DNA from: JAABPW01 sp037132275
Lineage (GTDB): Bacteria; Verrucomicrobiota; Kiritimatiellia; CAIKKV01; CAITUY01
Assembly: GCA_037132275.1 (NCBI GenBank)
Contig: JBAXPK010000039.1
Span: 1-24,447, forward strand
Length of the DNA stretch: 24,447 nt
Direction of reading: 5' to 3'
Position 1 is the first letter of the stretch; each line of letters starts with the position of its first letter. Shown here in pieces: positions 8,293 through 15,828 of this stretch. The position numbers and the translations under genes are program-made. A model generated the notes under the pieces. That model was not told the DNA's origin, searched no databases, and worked only from the letters and a program-made list of their open reading frames with translations.

Positions 8293-10863
8293 ATGAATGG
8301 CCTGCCCATTTTTGAGATTGAACCCGCGCTGGTACGGGCTTGCGCCGGGGACAACACCCGGCTCATCATTCAAGCTCCCACCGGATCCGGGAAGTCCACT
8401 CAGATTCCGCAGATGTTGCTGGATCGCGGGCTAGTTCCTGCGGGACAGCAGATCGTTATCCTTCAGCCTCGACGGCTGGCAGCCAGGTTATTGGCTACAC
8501 GGGTTGCCTCGGAGCGTCAATCGGCGATAGGGCGGGAGGTGGGGTATCAGGTTCGCTTTGAAAACAGGATCAGTACCGAATCCCGGATCGTCTTTGTAAC
8601 CGAGGGGATTTTGCTGAGGCGCCTGGTGAGTGATCCTGAACTCTCCGGCGTGGGGGCGATCATATTTGACGAATTCCACGAGCGGCATTTATTCGGCGAT
8701 ATCACCCTGGCGCGTGCCCTCCAGTTACAGAAGACCCTGCGTCCGGATCTGCGGCTGATTGTCATGTCGGCAACCCTGGATAAAACCGCCCTGGAGCAGT
8801 TTCTCACTCCCTGCACCGTTTTGCGGTCCGAAGGGCGCATGTACCCGGTTCGGATCGAATACCTTCCCAAGCCGGTTGACAGTACGAGGATTCCGGTCTG
8901 GGAGACGGCCGCATCAGAAACCGCGCGGTTGCTGGTCCAGGAACGGGCTGGAGATATTCTGGTCTTTATGCCGGGATCCTATGAAATTCACCGAACCATT
9001 CAGGCCTTGAATGCGAGGCCGGAAACCCGGGGGTGTGCAATTTGTCCTTTGCACGGCGAACTCGCGCCGCGTGACCAGGATGCCGCCGTGGCGCCCGGGG
9101 ATCGCCGGAAAATTATTGTCTCCACCAATGTGGCGGAAACCTCGCTGACCATTGAAGGGGTACGGCTGGTGGTGGATGGCGGGTTGGCCCGTGTGGCGCG
9201 CTTTGATCCCTATCGAGGCATCGATACGCTGTGGATAGAAAAAATCAGTCAGGCGTCAGCGGATCAACGAGCCGGCCGCGCCGGACGCATGGCGCCCGGG
9301 GTTTGTGTGAGGCTTTGGACGGAACGTGAACACAGTGAGCGGCCTCCCCGTGAAATCCCTGAAATCCGGCGTGTTGATCTGGCCGAGACCTTGCTGATGC
9401 TGAAGGCGTCGGGCTGCCCGGATGGCAAAATCTTTCCCTGGTTCGAGCCGCCCGAGATTCGAACCCTGACGCGGGCTGAGACTTTGCTGCGTGATCTTGG
9501 CGCCGCTGATGAGAAGACGGGTGACATCACCGAGGTGGGCCGGGGTATGCTGGCCTTTCCGCTGCATCCCCGGTATGCCCGGATGCTGCTGGCAGCGGAG
9601 AGGGTGGGGCGTGTCCGGAGTGTAGCCTTGATCGCGGCCATGACGCAGGAACGCGGGCTTTTGATCAAACGCGCCGACTCCCATGTTGAGGAACAGCGTG
9701 ACCGGCGTTTGGGCGACGAGGTACTGTCCGATTTCTTTCTCCTCATGCGGGCCTGGAGTGAAGCGGAGGCGCATGATTACAATGTCGAGTACTGCCGGGG
9801 CTTGGGGATTCATGCCGGGGTGGCGCGTCAGGCTGGACGACTCTATGAGATGTTTTGCCGGATAGCGGAGGGGCAGGGACTGTCCCTGGAGCCCGAGATA
9901 TTGGCCGATGATGCTGTCCGGCGCTGTGTGTTGGCCGGATTTGCCGACCAGGTGGCGCGTCGTCTGGATGGCGGAACCCTGCGCTGTGAGATTGTGCATG
10001 GCCGTCGTGGCGTTTTGGAACGGGCCAGTGTGGTGCGGAAAAGCGCCTTTGTGGTGGCGGCGGAAGTGCGTGAGGTTGAAAGCGGGTTTTCAAAAAAGCC
10101 CGCGCCCGTGGGCGCCAAAGGCGATATGGATGTACTGCTCTCCTTAGTCACGGCGATTGAACCCGAATGGTTGGAAGAGTTGTTTCCAGGTTCCGTTCGC
10201 GAGGAGTCACGGGTGCGCTTTGACGATTCCCGGCGGGTCATAGCCGAGCGTGGGCGCTTTTACCACGACCTTGTGCTGGAAATGAAGCGTGGCGGAAACC
10301 CGGAGGAGGGCGAAGCCGCCAGTCTTCTGGCGGATGAAGTGCAAGCGGGTCGTTGCGCGCTGAAACATTGGACCGACGAGGTGGATCAGTGGTTGCTGCG
10401 GGTGAGCCTGCTAAGGAAGTGGTGCCCGGAACTTGAACTGCCTGAGATCGGTGCGGAAGATCGACGTTTGATGGTAGAAGAGATTTGCAAGGGCGCGTTT
10501 AGTGTGAAGGAAGTGAAAGAGCGCCCCGTTTTTCCGGTGGTGAAAAGTTGGCTGGATGGCCGGAAACAGTCGCTGCTCGACAAACATGTGCCCGAGCGAT
10601 TGGATCTTCCGGGTGGACGGAAAGTTAAAGTCGTTTATTCTGAGAGCAATCCCCCGACGATAGCGGCCAGGATCCAGGATCTTTACGGGGTTGAGGGGAG
10701 TATCCGCATGGCGATGGGGCGCCAGTTAGTGACGATCCAGGTGCTCGCCCCGAATTACCGTCCCGTGCAAGTCACCTCGGATTTGACGACCTTCTGGCGC
10801 GAGGGTTATCCGAAGGCGAAGAAAGAACTTCAGCGGAAATACCCGAAACACAAGTGGGTATAG
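8293..10863 (+). CDS. hrpB: ATP-dependent helicase HrpB (DEAH/DEFH-box)
   Basis: An 856-residue superfamily 2 helicase, close to the usual HrpB length. Motifs: I APTGSGKST (28-36), Ia LQPRRLAARLLATRVA, II DEFHERHLFGD (the DEFH variant typical of HrpB), III SATLD, IV DILVFMPG, V STNVAETSLTIEGVRLVVDGG, VI QRAGRAGRMAPG. The C-terminal HrpB domain is complete and ends with the family-specific PNYRPVQVTSDLTTFWREGY ... YPKHKW. HrpB proteins are presumed RNA helicases with no settled role. Start ATG 8293 sits 54 bases after the endonuclease stop; no strong ribosome binding site. A 247-residue minus-strand frame inside it is a shadow. Confidence 0.95.
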   Translation: MNGLPIFEIEPALVRACAGDNTRLIIQAPTGSGKSTQIPQMLLDRGLVPAGQQIVILQPRRLAARLLATRVASERQSAIGREVGYQVRFENRISTESRIVFVTEGILLRRLVSDPELSGVGAIIFDEFHERHLFGDITLARALQLQKTLRPDLRLIVMSATLDKTALEQFLTPCTVLRSEGRMYPVRIEYLPKPVDSTRIPVWETAASETARLLVQERAGDILVFMPGSYEIHRTIQALNARPETRGCAICPLHGELAPRDQDAAVAPGDRRKIIVSTNVAETSLTIEGVRLVVDGGLARVARFDPYRGIDTLWIEKISQASADQRAGRAGRMAPGVCVRLWTEREHSERPPREIPEIRRVDLAETLLMLKASGCPDGKIFPWFEPPEIRTLTRAETLLRDLGAADEKTGDITEVGRGMLAFPLHPRYARMLLAAERVGRVRSVALIAAMTQERGLLIKRADSHVEEQRDRRLGDEVLSDFFLLMRAWSEAEAHDYNVEYCRGLGIHAGVARQAGRLYEMFCRIAEGQGLSLEPEILADDAVRRCVLAGFADQVARRLDGGTLRCEIVHGRRGVLERASVVRKSAFVVAAEVREVESGFSKKPAPVGAKGDMDVLLSLVTAIEPEWLEELFPGSVREESRVRFDDSRRVIAERGRFYHDLVLEMKRGGNPEEGEAASLLADEVQAGRCALKHWTDEVDQWLLRVSLLRKWCPELELPEIGAEDRRLMVEEICKGAFSVKEVKERPVFPVVKSWLDGRKQSLLDKHVPERLDLPGGRKVKVVYSESNPPTIAARIQDLYGVEGSIRMAMGRQLVTIQVLAPNYRPVQVTSDLTTFWREGYPKAKKELQRKYPKHKWV

Positions 10864-10889
10864 CGGCGATATTGACCGGGGACATGGGC

Positions 10890-10895
10890 TATAAT
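10890..10895 (+). promoter_or_regulatory. Candidate -10 element for the cyclophilin gene
   Basis: A perfect TATAAT at 10890-10895, 19 bases before the AAGGAGG of the cyclophilin gene. TTGACC at 10872-10877 is only 12 bases upstream, too close for a normal -35, so the promoter is uncertain. Confidence 0.3.
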
Positions 10896-10925
10896 AGGAT
10901 GATCAGCGTTTTGAAGGAGGCGGGT

Positions 10926-11507
10926 ATGAAAATAACAGCGATGGTATTAATAACAATAGGGCTCGTGATTTGTGCGAGCGGCTGCAGGAGAACAACAATG
11001 GCGACGACTGTTTCAGCGAATACAACCGTGGTGATGGAGACCTCTGAGGGAAATATTGAAATCGAATTGTTTGGCGACAAGGCGCCTATTTCGGCCAGCA
11101 ACTTCCTGGCGTATGTGGATGCGAAATATTATGACAACACGATTTTTCACCGGGTGATTCCCAATTTCATGATCCAAGGGGGTGGATTTGAAGCCGCGAT
11201 GAATCAGAAACCCACCAAGGCGCCGATCAAAAATGAGGCGACAAATGGACTCAAGAATGATCGCGGAACCCTGGCCATGGCGCGTACGTCGGTTGTGGAC
11301 AGTGCCACCTCGCAGTTCTTTATCAATGTGGCGAATAACGACTTCCTCAACAATGGCGCCCGTGATTTCGGGTATGCCGTGTTCGCCAAAGTAACGGCCG
11401 GCATGGATGTGGTGGATAAGATTGCCGCCGTCAGGACGACCACGAAAAACGGCATGGGAGATGTCCCGGCTACCACCGTCCTGATCAAGTCGGTAAAGCG
11501 GAAGTAG
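10926..11507 (+). CDS. Cyclophilin-type peptidyl-prolyl cis-trans isomerase, lipoprotein
   Basis: A 193-residue protein. The N-terminus MKITAMVLITIGLVICASGC is a lipoprotein signal with lipobox ASG-Cys20. Residues about 33-190 form a cyclophilin domain: VVMETSEGNIEIELFGDKAP, then FHRVIPNFMIQGGG with the Arg, Phe and Gln of the active site, ATSQFFINVANN, and FGYAVFAKVTAGMDVVD. It would catalyse proline isomerisation in the periplasm or at a membrane face. The start is set by a strong AAGGAGG (10914-10920) five bases before ATG 10926 and by the signal peptide; the frame extends back to 10854 but that part is not needed. A likely terminator follows at 11535-11579. Confidence 0.93.
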   Translation: MKITAMVLITIGLVICASGCRRTTMATTVSANTTVVMETSEGNIEIELFGDKAPISASNFLAYVDAKYYDNTIFHRVIPNFMIQGGGFEAAMNQKPTKAPIKNEATNGLKNDRGTLAMARTSVVDSATSQFFINVANNDFLNNGARDFGYAVFAKVTAGMDVVDKIAAVRTTTKNGMGDVPATTVLIKSVKRK

Positions 11508-11513
11508 TAACGG

Positions 11514-11548
11514 CAGAATTCAGAAGTCAGAATCCAGGAGCCAGAATC
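11514..11548 (+). repeat. Five-unit degenerate heptamer tandem repeat (CAGAATY/CAGRAGY type)
   Basis: Reads CAGAATT, CAGAAGT, CAGAATC, CAGGAGC, CAGAATC in exact 7-base register, right after the cyclophilin stop. The pattern is like the short tandemly repeated heptamers described from other bacteria. The last units also provide the left arm of the terminator hairpin. Confidence 0.7.
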
Positions 11549-11579
11549 GGTGCAGCCGGTTTGGCTCCTGAACTTTTTT
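11535..11579 (+). terminator. Probable Rho-independent terminator of the cyclophilin gene
   Basis: A 9-base perfect stem, CAGGAGCCA (11535-11543) with TGGCTCCTG (11562-11570), is followed by AAC and a run of six T. The loop is 18 bases with a small GC-rich inner pairing possible. It lies 28 bases after the cyclophilin stop and faces the convergent LacI-like gene. Confidence 0.6.
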
Positions 11580-11650
11580 AGGCACAAATGACTATCGGCA
11601 GCCAGCGTTTCTCTGACGTCCACAAAAAATTAAGGCGCCCATGCTTCGTT

Positions 11651-11670
11651 ATGCTCAAGCTGTTGAGCAT
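11651..11670. repeat. Palindromic element, copy A (downstream of the LacI-like gene)
   Basis: ATGCTCAA-GCTG-TTGAGCAT: perfect 8-base arms around a 4-base centre, 16 bases beyond the stop of the LacI-like gene. A copy with one mismatch overlaps that gene's start at 13229-13248, and both are followed by TGG. It could be an operator, a hairpin or a dispersed repeat; no T run follows closely in either direction. Confidence 0.6.
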
Positions 11671-11685
11671 TGGTGTTTCGAGGGA

Positions 11686-13230
11686 TTATAGCTCCCTTGT
11701 ATCGACTGCTGGTGTGGTTTGTGATTCTGCTTCAGGTGATGATGGATCGCTGTTGCTGTTTGAGTCAGGGGGTGTCGCGAGAGGCTCGGTTGGTGGTATC
11801 TCAGGCTCGGGTGACGCAGGTGGCGGTGCAATTTCCTCTGGGGTCGGTTCCGGTGCTACGGGTGGTGGCGCTGTCGTCACTGGTTGAGGTTCCGCGTGTG
11901 GCACAGGCTCCGGTATTGGCGGAGTCACCGGTTGAATATTCACGACAGGTTCAGGTGTCGGTGCTACGGGAACGGGTTCCGGTTCGGTAACGGCAACAGG
12001 CTCCGGGGTAGGCAACACAGGGGCTGGTTCAACTTCTGATGCTGGCACTTCGATTGTAGGCTCTATCACCGGCTCCGGCACCAGTGTTGGAATGGGGGTT
12101 GGATCGGGTTCAGGAACTGCTGCCGGTGTCGGGGGCTCCGTTACCGGGATAGTAGGCAATTCTGGTGTCAATGGTGACGCCTCCGGTTCAGGATCGGCAA
12201 TGGCCGAACTCGGTTCCAACACTGGAACAGGGGCGGGGGCAATGACCGGGCCGGGCCCGGTTTCTTGAGAAGGCGCTGGCTCCGGCGTTGTGGGGGGTGG
12301 TTCCGCTACTACAGGGGTGATGCGCTCTTCGGAATATACCTGATCACTAGATTCTACCGGCGACACGCCGGTTACTACAGGTGCTGCGCGCTCCTCTTCT
12401 GCCGCCACCGGTGCGGTGTGCTCTTCTGTAGTAGCCGCCGTGTCGGCGGCACTGTCCACCACGGTGATAGGCGTGAGTTCAAGCGGCGCGGGTGTAATCA
12501 CCACGCTGACCGGCCTTGGCGCTGTGACAGGAGCCAGCACCGGGGCTGGACTTGGTGTGGATGTTGGTTCCACGATTTCCGGTTTCGGTGTCGCAACGGC
12601 TATCGGTTTTGGCGCCGCAATGGGTGGAACCGTTATCGGCTTTGGTGTCACGATGGTTGCGGGTTGTGCCGGAGGTTGTGGACTGCTCACTGCCGACTGC
12701 TCACTGTGCGCCACGGTCGCCTCCGCCTGTGGCGACCTCACTGAATTCAAGATTGCCTTCCCAGCGCCTTCCCATAATACGATTGTTGGACATGCCCCGG
12801 AAACCAACGCTGACACGGCTGAATAGACGGTACGACAGCAGATGAGTCCGGCAAGCCCATGTTTTAACACCCGCTCCCCGGCCGCAGCCGGATCGGCGGG
12901 AAGGGTGATGACGACCAACTGATAACCCGAAGCGGAGAGCGTCGGCTCCAAGCCGGGGATTAAGGCAAGGGTTTCGACTGGACTGGTGGAAGCGAGCACA
13001 AGGCCGATTTGCCGGTTTTCCGGCGTCGTATTTCCAATCTGAGATTTTCCATCTGAAATGCCACGAAGTGGCGAATGGTAACCCAACTGGCGCGCGGCGG
13101 CGAGAATGCGTGCTTGGGTGTCACGCTTGATTCGGAGTTTGTCCCCTTTGCCGTTGATAACAAAAGAGGCCGTCGAAGGATCGACTTCGGCGGCCGTGGC
13201 GACATCCTTTAGCGTGGCTGCTTTGCTCAT
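11686..13230 (-). CDS. LacI-type HTH protein with truncated effector domain and long proline-rich tail
   Basis: A 514-residue protein in three parts. Residues 1-55 are a LacI-family helix-turn-helix (ATLKDVATAAEVDPSTASFVINGKG ... ARILAAARQLGYHS). Residues about 73-162 look like only the first half of the periplasmic-binding-like effector domain (NRQIGLVLAST, GYQLVVITLPADP, GLAGLICCRTV, PTIVLWEG). From about 184 to 514 the sequence is almost entirely Pro, Glu, Ala, Thr and Val in short EPxPV-like repeats. Normal LacI proteins are about 340 residues with a full two-lobed effector domain. The second lobe is absent, so ligand response is doubtful; dimer contacts may also be lost. ATG 13230 is used because the HTH starts there; ATG 13248 adds MLNSLS. 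Neither has a clear ribosome binding site. Third gene of a minus-strand group. Confidence 0.85.
   Translation of the reverse strand: MSKAATLKDVATAAEVDPSTASFVINGKGDKLRIKRDTQARILAAARQLGYHSPLRGISDGKSQIGNTTPENRQIGLVLASTSPVETLALIPGLEPTLSASGYQLVVITLPADPAAAGERVLKHGLAGLICCRTVYSAVSALVSGACPTIVLWEGAGKAILNSVRSPQAEATVAHSEQSAVSSPQPPAQPATIVTPKPITVPPIAAPKPIAVATPKPEIVEPTSTPSPAPVLAPVTAPRPVSVVITPAPLELTPITVVDSAADTAATTEEHTAPVAAEEERAAPVVTGVSPVESSDQVYSEERITPVVAEPPPTTPEPAPSQETGPGPVIAPAPVPVLEPSSAIADPEPEASPLTPELPTIPVTEPPTPAAVPEPDPTPIPTLVPEPVIEPTIEVPASEVEPAPVLPTPEPVAVTEPEPVPVAPTPEPVVNIQPVTPPIPEPVPHAEPQPVTTAPPPVAPEPTPEEIAPPPASPEPEIPPTEPLATPPDSNSNSDPSSPEAESQTTPAVDTREL
12679..12706 (-). repeat. Four-unit heptamer tandem repeat inside the LacI-like gene
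   Basis: Read on the minus strand: CAGTGAG, CAGTCGG, CAGTGAG, CAGTCCA in 7-base register. It encodes residues 175-184 (HSEQSAVSSP), just before the proline-rich tail. Same 7-base period as the array at 11514-11548. Confidence 0.65.
12715..12737. repeat. Inverted repeat inside the LacI-like gene
   Basis: GGTCGCC (12715-12721) and GGCGACC (12731-12737) flank a 9-base spacer. It encodes residues 165-172 and abuts the heptamer array, marking the boundary between the effector remnant and the tail. Confidence 0.55.
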
Positions 13231-13248
13231 GCTCAAGCTGTTTAGCAT
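13229..13248. repeat. Palindromic element, copy B (at the start of the LacI-like gene)
   Basis: ATGCTCAA-GCTG-TTTAGCAT, 19 of 20 bases identical to copy A at 11651-11670. On the minus strand it spans both candidate ATG codons (13248 and 13230) of the LacI-like gene, a position that would suit an autoregulatory operator or a translation-blocking hairpin. Confidence 0.55.
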
Positions 13249-13270
13249 TGGCTATTTTGAAAGGCAATAG

Positions 13271-14797
13271 TTACCAGTCCGTCGGCTGGTAGTCTTTCAG
13301 GAATTTTCCCCAGACGTGGGTGCCGGTGTTGAAGCCGTCGATGATGGGATCCACGATCCGGGCGGCGCCATCCACGATATCCAGCGGGGGATGGAAACGG
13401 TGCATCTTGGTTTTAGCTTCGGCCAGTTCGATGGGATCTTCATCGGTTACCCAGCCGGTGTCCACAGCGTTCATGTGGATGCCGTCGTTATAATAGTCGG
13501 TGGCGGAGGTGCGGGTCATCATGTTCAGGGCCGCCTTGGCCATATTCGTGTGGGGATGCCGCGTGGTCTTGAGCTTCCGGTAGAACTGACCTTCCATCGC
13601 CGAGACGTTGACAATATGCTTGTCGCGCTCCGGTGTACGGAGCATCAGTGGCTTGAGCCGCGCATTCAGGAGAAAAGGCGCCACGGCATTGACGAGGTGG
13701 ACTTCGAGTAATTCAACGGCGGGCACATCCGCCATCAACATGCGCCAGGAATTGGTGGTGCGCAAGTCGACTTGCTGGAGATCCTGATCTAACCGGCCTT
13801 CCGGGAAGAGTGATTTCTGGGCTGCCAGTTCATCGGGGAGCAGGGGGATCTGCGACAATTCGGCGGCATGGGTCATGCCCACGACTTCAGACATCCGCTT
13901 TTGGGCGACCACCGCATCGCCTTCGGGAAGTAGATGATAGCCGCGCAGACCTTCATACGCGCCCAGCAGGCGCCGGGCATTTTCGGGCATGTCATGGATC
14001 GAGGCGGTTTCTCCGGCCATCATGTGCTGATAAAAATCGGGTGGCCGCCGCACGGTCTGGCAGGCATTATTAATGATAAAGTCCAGGCGATCCCGGGTGG
14101 CCAGCAAATGGCGGCAGAATGCTTCGACGCTGGGCGTGTGGCGGAAATCCAGGCCGAAGATTTCAAGGCGATGCCCCCAGTCGGCAAAGTCCGGTTCGGC
14201 GGCGTAACGCATGGCGGAATCGCGGGGGAAGCGTGTGCAGACGATCAGGTGGGCGCCGGCCCGCAATAATTTGATGCCGGCTTGATAGCCGATCTTCACG
14301 CGGCCGCCCGTCAGCAAGGCCACGCGACCGCTCAGGTTGGCGGTTTCTGTGCGTTTATGGAAATTCAGTTTGGCGCAAGCCGGGCAGAGGTGGTCATAAA
14401 AATGATGAATGGCGGTGTAGTTCTGCTTGCAGGTATAGCAATTACGGGGTTCCAGCACATCGCGGAATTCCGGATCGCCCTCGACATCCTTTTGCTCAAA
14501 GTTGGCGGGCGGTAGAATATTGGGAGTGGTAAAGACCGGTTTTTGCCGCAATTTCCGGATCCCTGTATCCGCGAGTTTGGCCTGGTCGCGGGCGATCAAT
14601 TCGGCCTTGCGACGCCGCTCCGTGGCGCGCACCAGGCGTCGCCGCTCCAGCATATCCGGACAATACACGTCTCCAGCCGCTGAAATCAGATGTTTGCGAT
14701 CTTCGAGGGAAAGCCCGGCTAATAATGCCCGGTTCCCGGCGACTTGCTTGAGAAGTTCCGTCGCCGCCTTCAGTTCTTCAATCGATGGGTCAGGCAT
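13271..14797 (-). CDS. SDR-fold oxidoreductase-like protein with N-terminal zinc ribbon and altered active site
   Basis: A 508-residue protein, about twice the normal SDR length. Residues 1-115 are helical and charged. A four-Cys zinc-ribbon-like motif follows (Cys120, Cys123, Cys138, Cys141). The SDR part starts at about 156: NAD(P)-binding turn TGGRVKIG (163-170), then LDFIINNAC (NNAG in most SDRs) and IVNVSAMEG with Ser399. The catalytic Tyr of YxxxK is not present: the aligned segment HTNMAKAAL has Lys421 but Thr417 in the Tyr position. About 110 residues are inserted between NNAC and the Ser strand. TGWV and a C-terminal tail complete the fold. ATG 14797 shares a base with the stop of the upstream gene (TAATG), so translation is coupled. 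Substrate unknown; it may be a non-enzymatic or altered SDR. Confidence 0.85.
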   Translation of the reverse strand: MPDPSIEELKAATELLKQVAGNRALLAGLSLEDRKHLISAAGDVYCPDMLERRRLVRATERRRKAELIARDQAKLADTGIRKLRQKPVFTTPNILPPANFEQKDVEGDPEFRDVLEPRNCYTCKQNYTAIHHFYDHLCPACAKLNFHKRTETANLSGRVALLTGGRVKIGYQAGIKLLRAGAHLIVCTRFPRDSAMRYAAEPDFADWGHRLEIFGLDFRHTPSVEAFCRHLLATRDRLDFIINNACQTVRRPPDFYQHMMAGETASIHDMPENARRLLGAYEGLRGYHLLPEGDAVVAQKRMSEVVGMTHAAELSQIPLLPDELAAQKSLFPEGRLDQDLQQVDLRTTNSWRMLMADVPAVELLEVHLVNAVAPFLLNARLKPLMLRTPERDKHIVNVSAMEGQFYRKLKTTRHPHTNMAKAALNMMTRTSATDYYNDGIHMNAVDTGWVTDEDPIELAEAKTKMHRFHPPLDIVDGAARIVDPIIDGFNTGTHVWGKFLKDYQPTDW

Positions 14798-15345
14798 TAT
14801 TTCGTCTTCTCGACCTTGTCGGCCGCGAGGGAAACCTTCCCGGTAAAGCGGTTGGGTTGGGCGTGGAAGGTGATAATGGCCTTGTCACCCGCAGTCTCTA
14901 CCCAGCCTACGGGAACTTTCTCCGTTTTGCTGCGGCTGTATTCAAACTTCACGATTTGTCCTTTTGGAAGTTTGACCTTCACGCCGCTGGCACCGGTCTC
15001 GACAATCGTTGCCGTTACAGGACTCTTGACGTCACCAATGTTGTTCGGCCCGGCCTTGACGAGGGTTGTCGTTTCGACCTCCAGAACGGAGGCGCCGCCT
15101 CGGCCCTTGGTGATACCATAGACAACCTTGATTTCATCCCCCACCTCGGGACGCCAGGTTTCGGGCTCATATTTTGTTTTTTTGACGGAGGCGTTGAATT
15201 GCCGGATGGTGCCCTGCTCATCCAGTTTGAAGGAATAGTATCCGGTGTCGGAAACTTTGCCGGTCGTTTCATCCCCGAAAACCTGATAACTGCCCGCTGC
15301 CACACTGAGGCCAAAGAGAATTCCCAGAAGTTTGATGGGTTTCAT
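14797..15345 (-). CDS. Secreted protein of unknown function, first gene of the minus-strand group
   Basis: 182 residues. The frame extends much further upstream, but ATG 15345 is set by a good ribosome binding site (AAAGGAA ending about 7 bases before it) and a signal peptide MKPIKLLGILFGLSVAAGS. The mature protein is beta-rich with two similar-looking stretches: PEVGDEIKVVYGITKGRGGASVLEVET and KLPKGQIVKFEYSRSKTEKVPVGWVETAGDKA, which suggest small beta-barrel modules. Lys-rich, no cysteine visible in the mature part. It overlaps the SDR-like gene by one base. Function not recognised. Confidence 0.8.
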   Translation of the reverse strand: MKPIKLLGILFGLSVAAGSYQVFGDETTGKVSDTGYYSFKLDEQGTIRQFNASVKKTKYEPETWRPEVGDEIKVVYGITKGRGGASVLEVETTTLVKAGPNNIGDVKSPVTATIVETGASGVKVKLPKGQIVKFEYSRSKTEKVPVGWVETAGDKAIITFHAQPNRFTGKVSLAADKVEKTK

Positions 15346-15370
15346 AATAGTTTCCTTTCTACACCGTTTA

Positions 15371-15397
15371 TTGACGATCTCCGATAATCTGTATAAC
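15371..15397 (+). promoter_or_regulatory. Candidate promoter for the nine-gene lipid-type operon
   Basis: TTGACG (15371-15376) and TATAAC (15392-15397) with a 15-base spacer, 36 bases before ATG 15433. The spacer is short, so the call is tentative. Confidence 0.35.
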
Positions 15398-15419
15398 TTT
15401 AGTCCCATTTCAGGCCCAA
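15390..15419 (-). promoter_or_regulatory. Candidate divergent promoter for the minus-strand group
   Basis: On the minus strand, TTGGGC (15419-15414) and TATACA (15395-15390) are spaced by 18 bases and lead toward the gene starting at 15345. Its -10 overlaps the -10 of the plus-strand promoter. Confidence 0.35.
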
Positions 15420-15432
15420 ACGCAAGGACGCA

Positions 15433-15828
15433 ATGAGTGTTTTGACGCAAGAGATTCAAGGATATCTGTCCTCCGTAAAACGAGGGGAGGCGGGTGAACT
15501 TTCCATGACCCTCGCCTTTCCGCCTGAATTTTCGGGGTTCAGAGGCCACTTTCCCGGACGTCCTGTTCTGCCCGGGGTCTGTATGGTGCAAACCGCCCTG
15601 GTGGCGCTAGGCGCCACCCATCAGACAACGATTCGTCTCCGGCGCCTGGTCGCCGCCAAGTGGATGGCGCCTGTGCTTCCCGGGGAAGAACTCGGATTTA
15701 CCCTGCGCGTCAAAGAGGGTGAGTCAGGGGCGAGCCGGGTGAAGGTAGTGGTGACAAGGGCGAGTGAGAAAATTGCTGAATTCTCCATCGAAGTGACGGG
15801 GATGCCCAAAGGAGCAGGTGGCTCATGA
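15433..15828 (+). CDS. Hotdog-fold 3-hydroxyacyl-ACP dehydratase-like protein (ApeI/FabZ-like)
   Basis: A 131-residue single-hotdog protein. The segment FSGFRGHFPGRPVLPGVCMVQTAL (about 33-56) is the FabZ/FabA/ApeI signature, with the HFPGRPVLPG motif providing the active-site His. It would dehydrate 3-hydroxyacyl thioesters on an acyl carrier protein during chain elongation. Length matches the short ApeI-type dehydratases of aryl polyene clusters better than FabA. First gene of the operon; AAGGAC lies about 4 bases before the ATG. The stop overlaps the thioesterase start (ATGA). Confidence 0.88.
   Translation: MSVLTQEIQGYLSSVKRGEAGELSMTLAFPPEFSGFRGHFPGRPVLPGVCMVQTALVALGATHQTTIRLRRLVAAKWMAPVLPGEELGFTLRVKEGESGASRVKVVVTRASEKIAEFSIEVTGMPKGAGGS

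Noticed and set aside
11588..12826. Plus-strand frames rich in Gly/Ser/Val or Arg/Cys/Trp opposite the proline-rich tail
   Set aside because: They are the complement of repetitive Pro/Glu/Ala codons and have no start context or domain.
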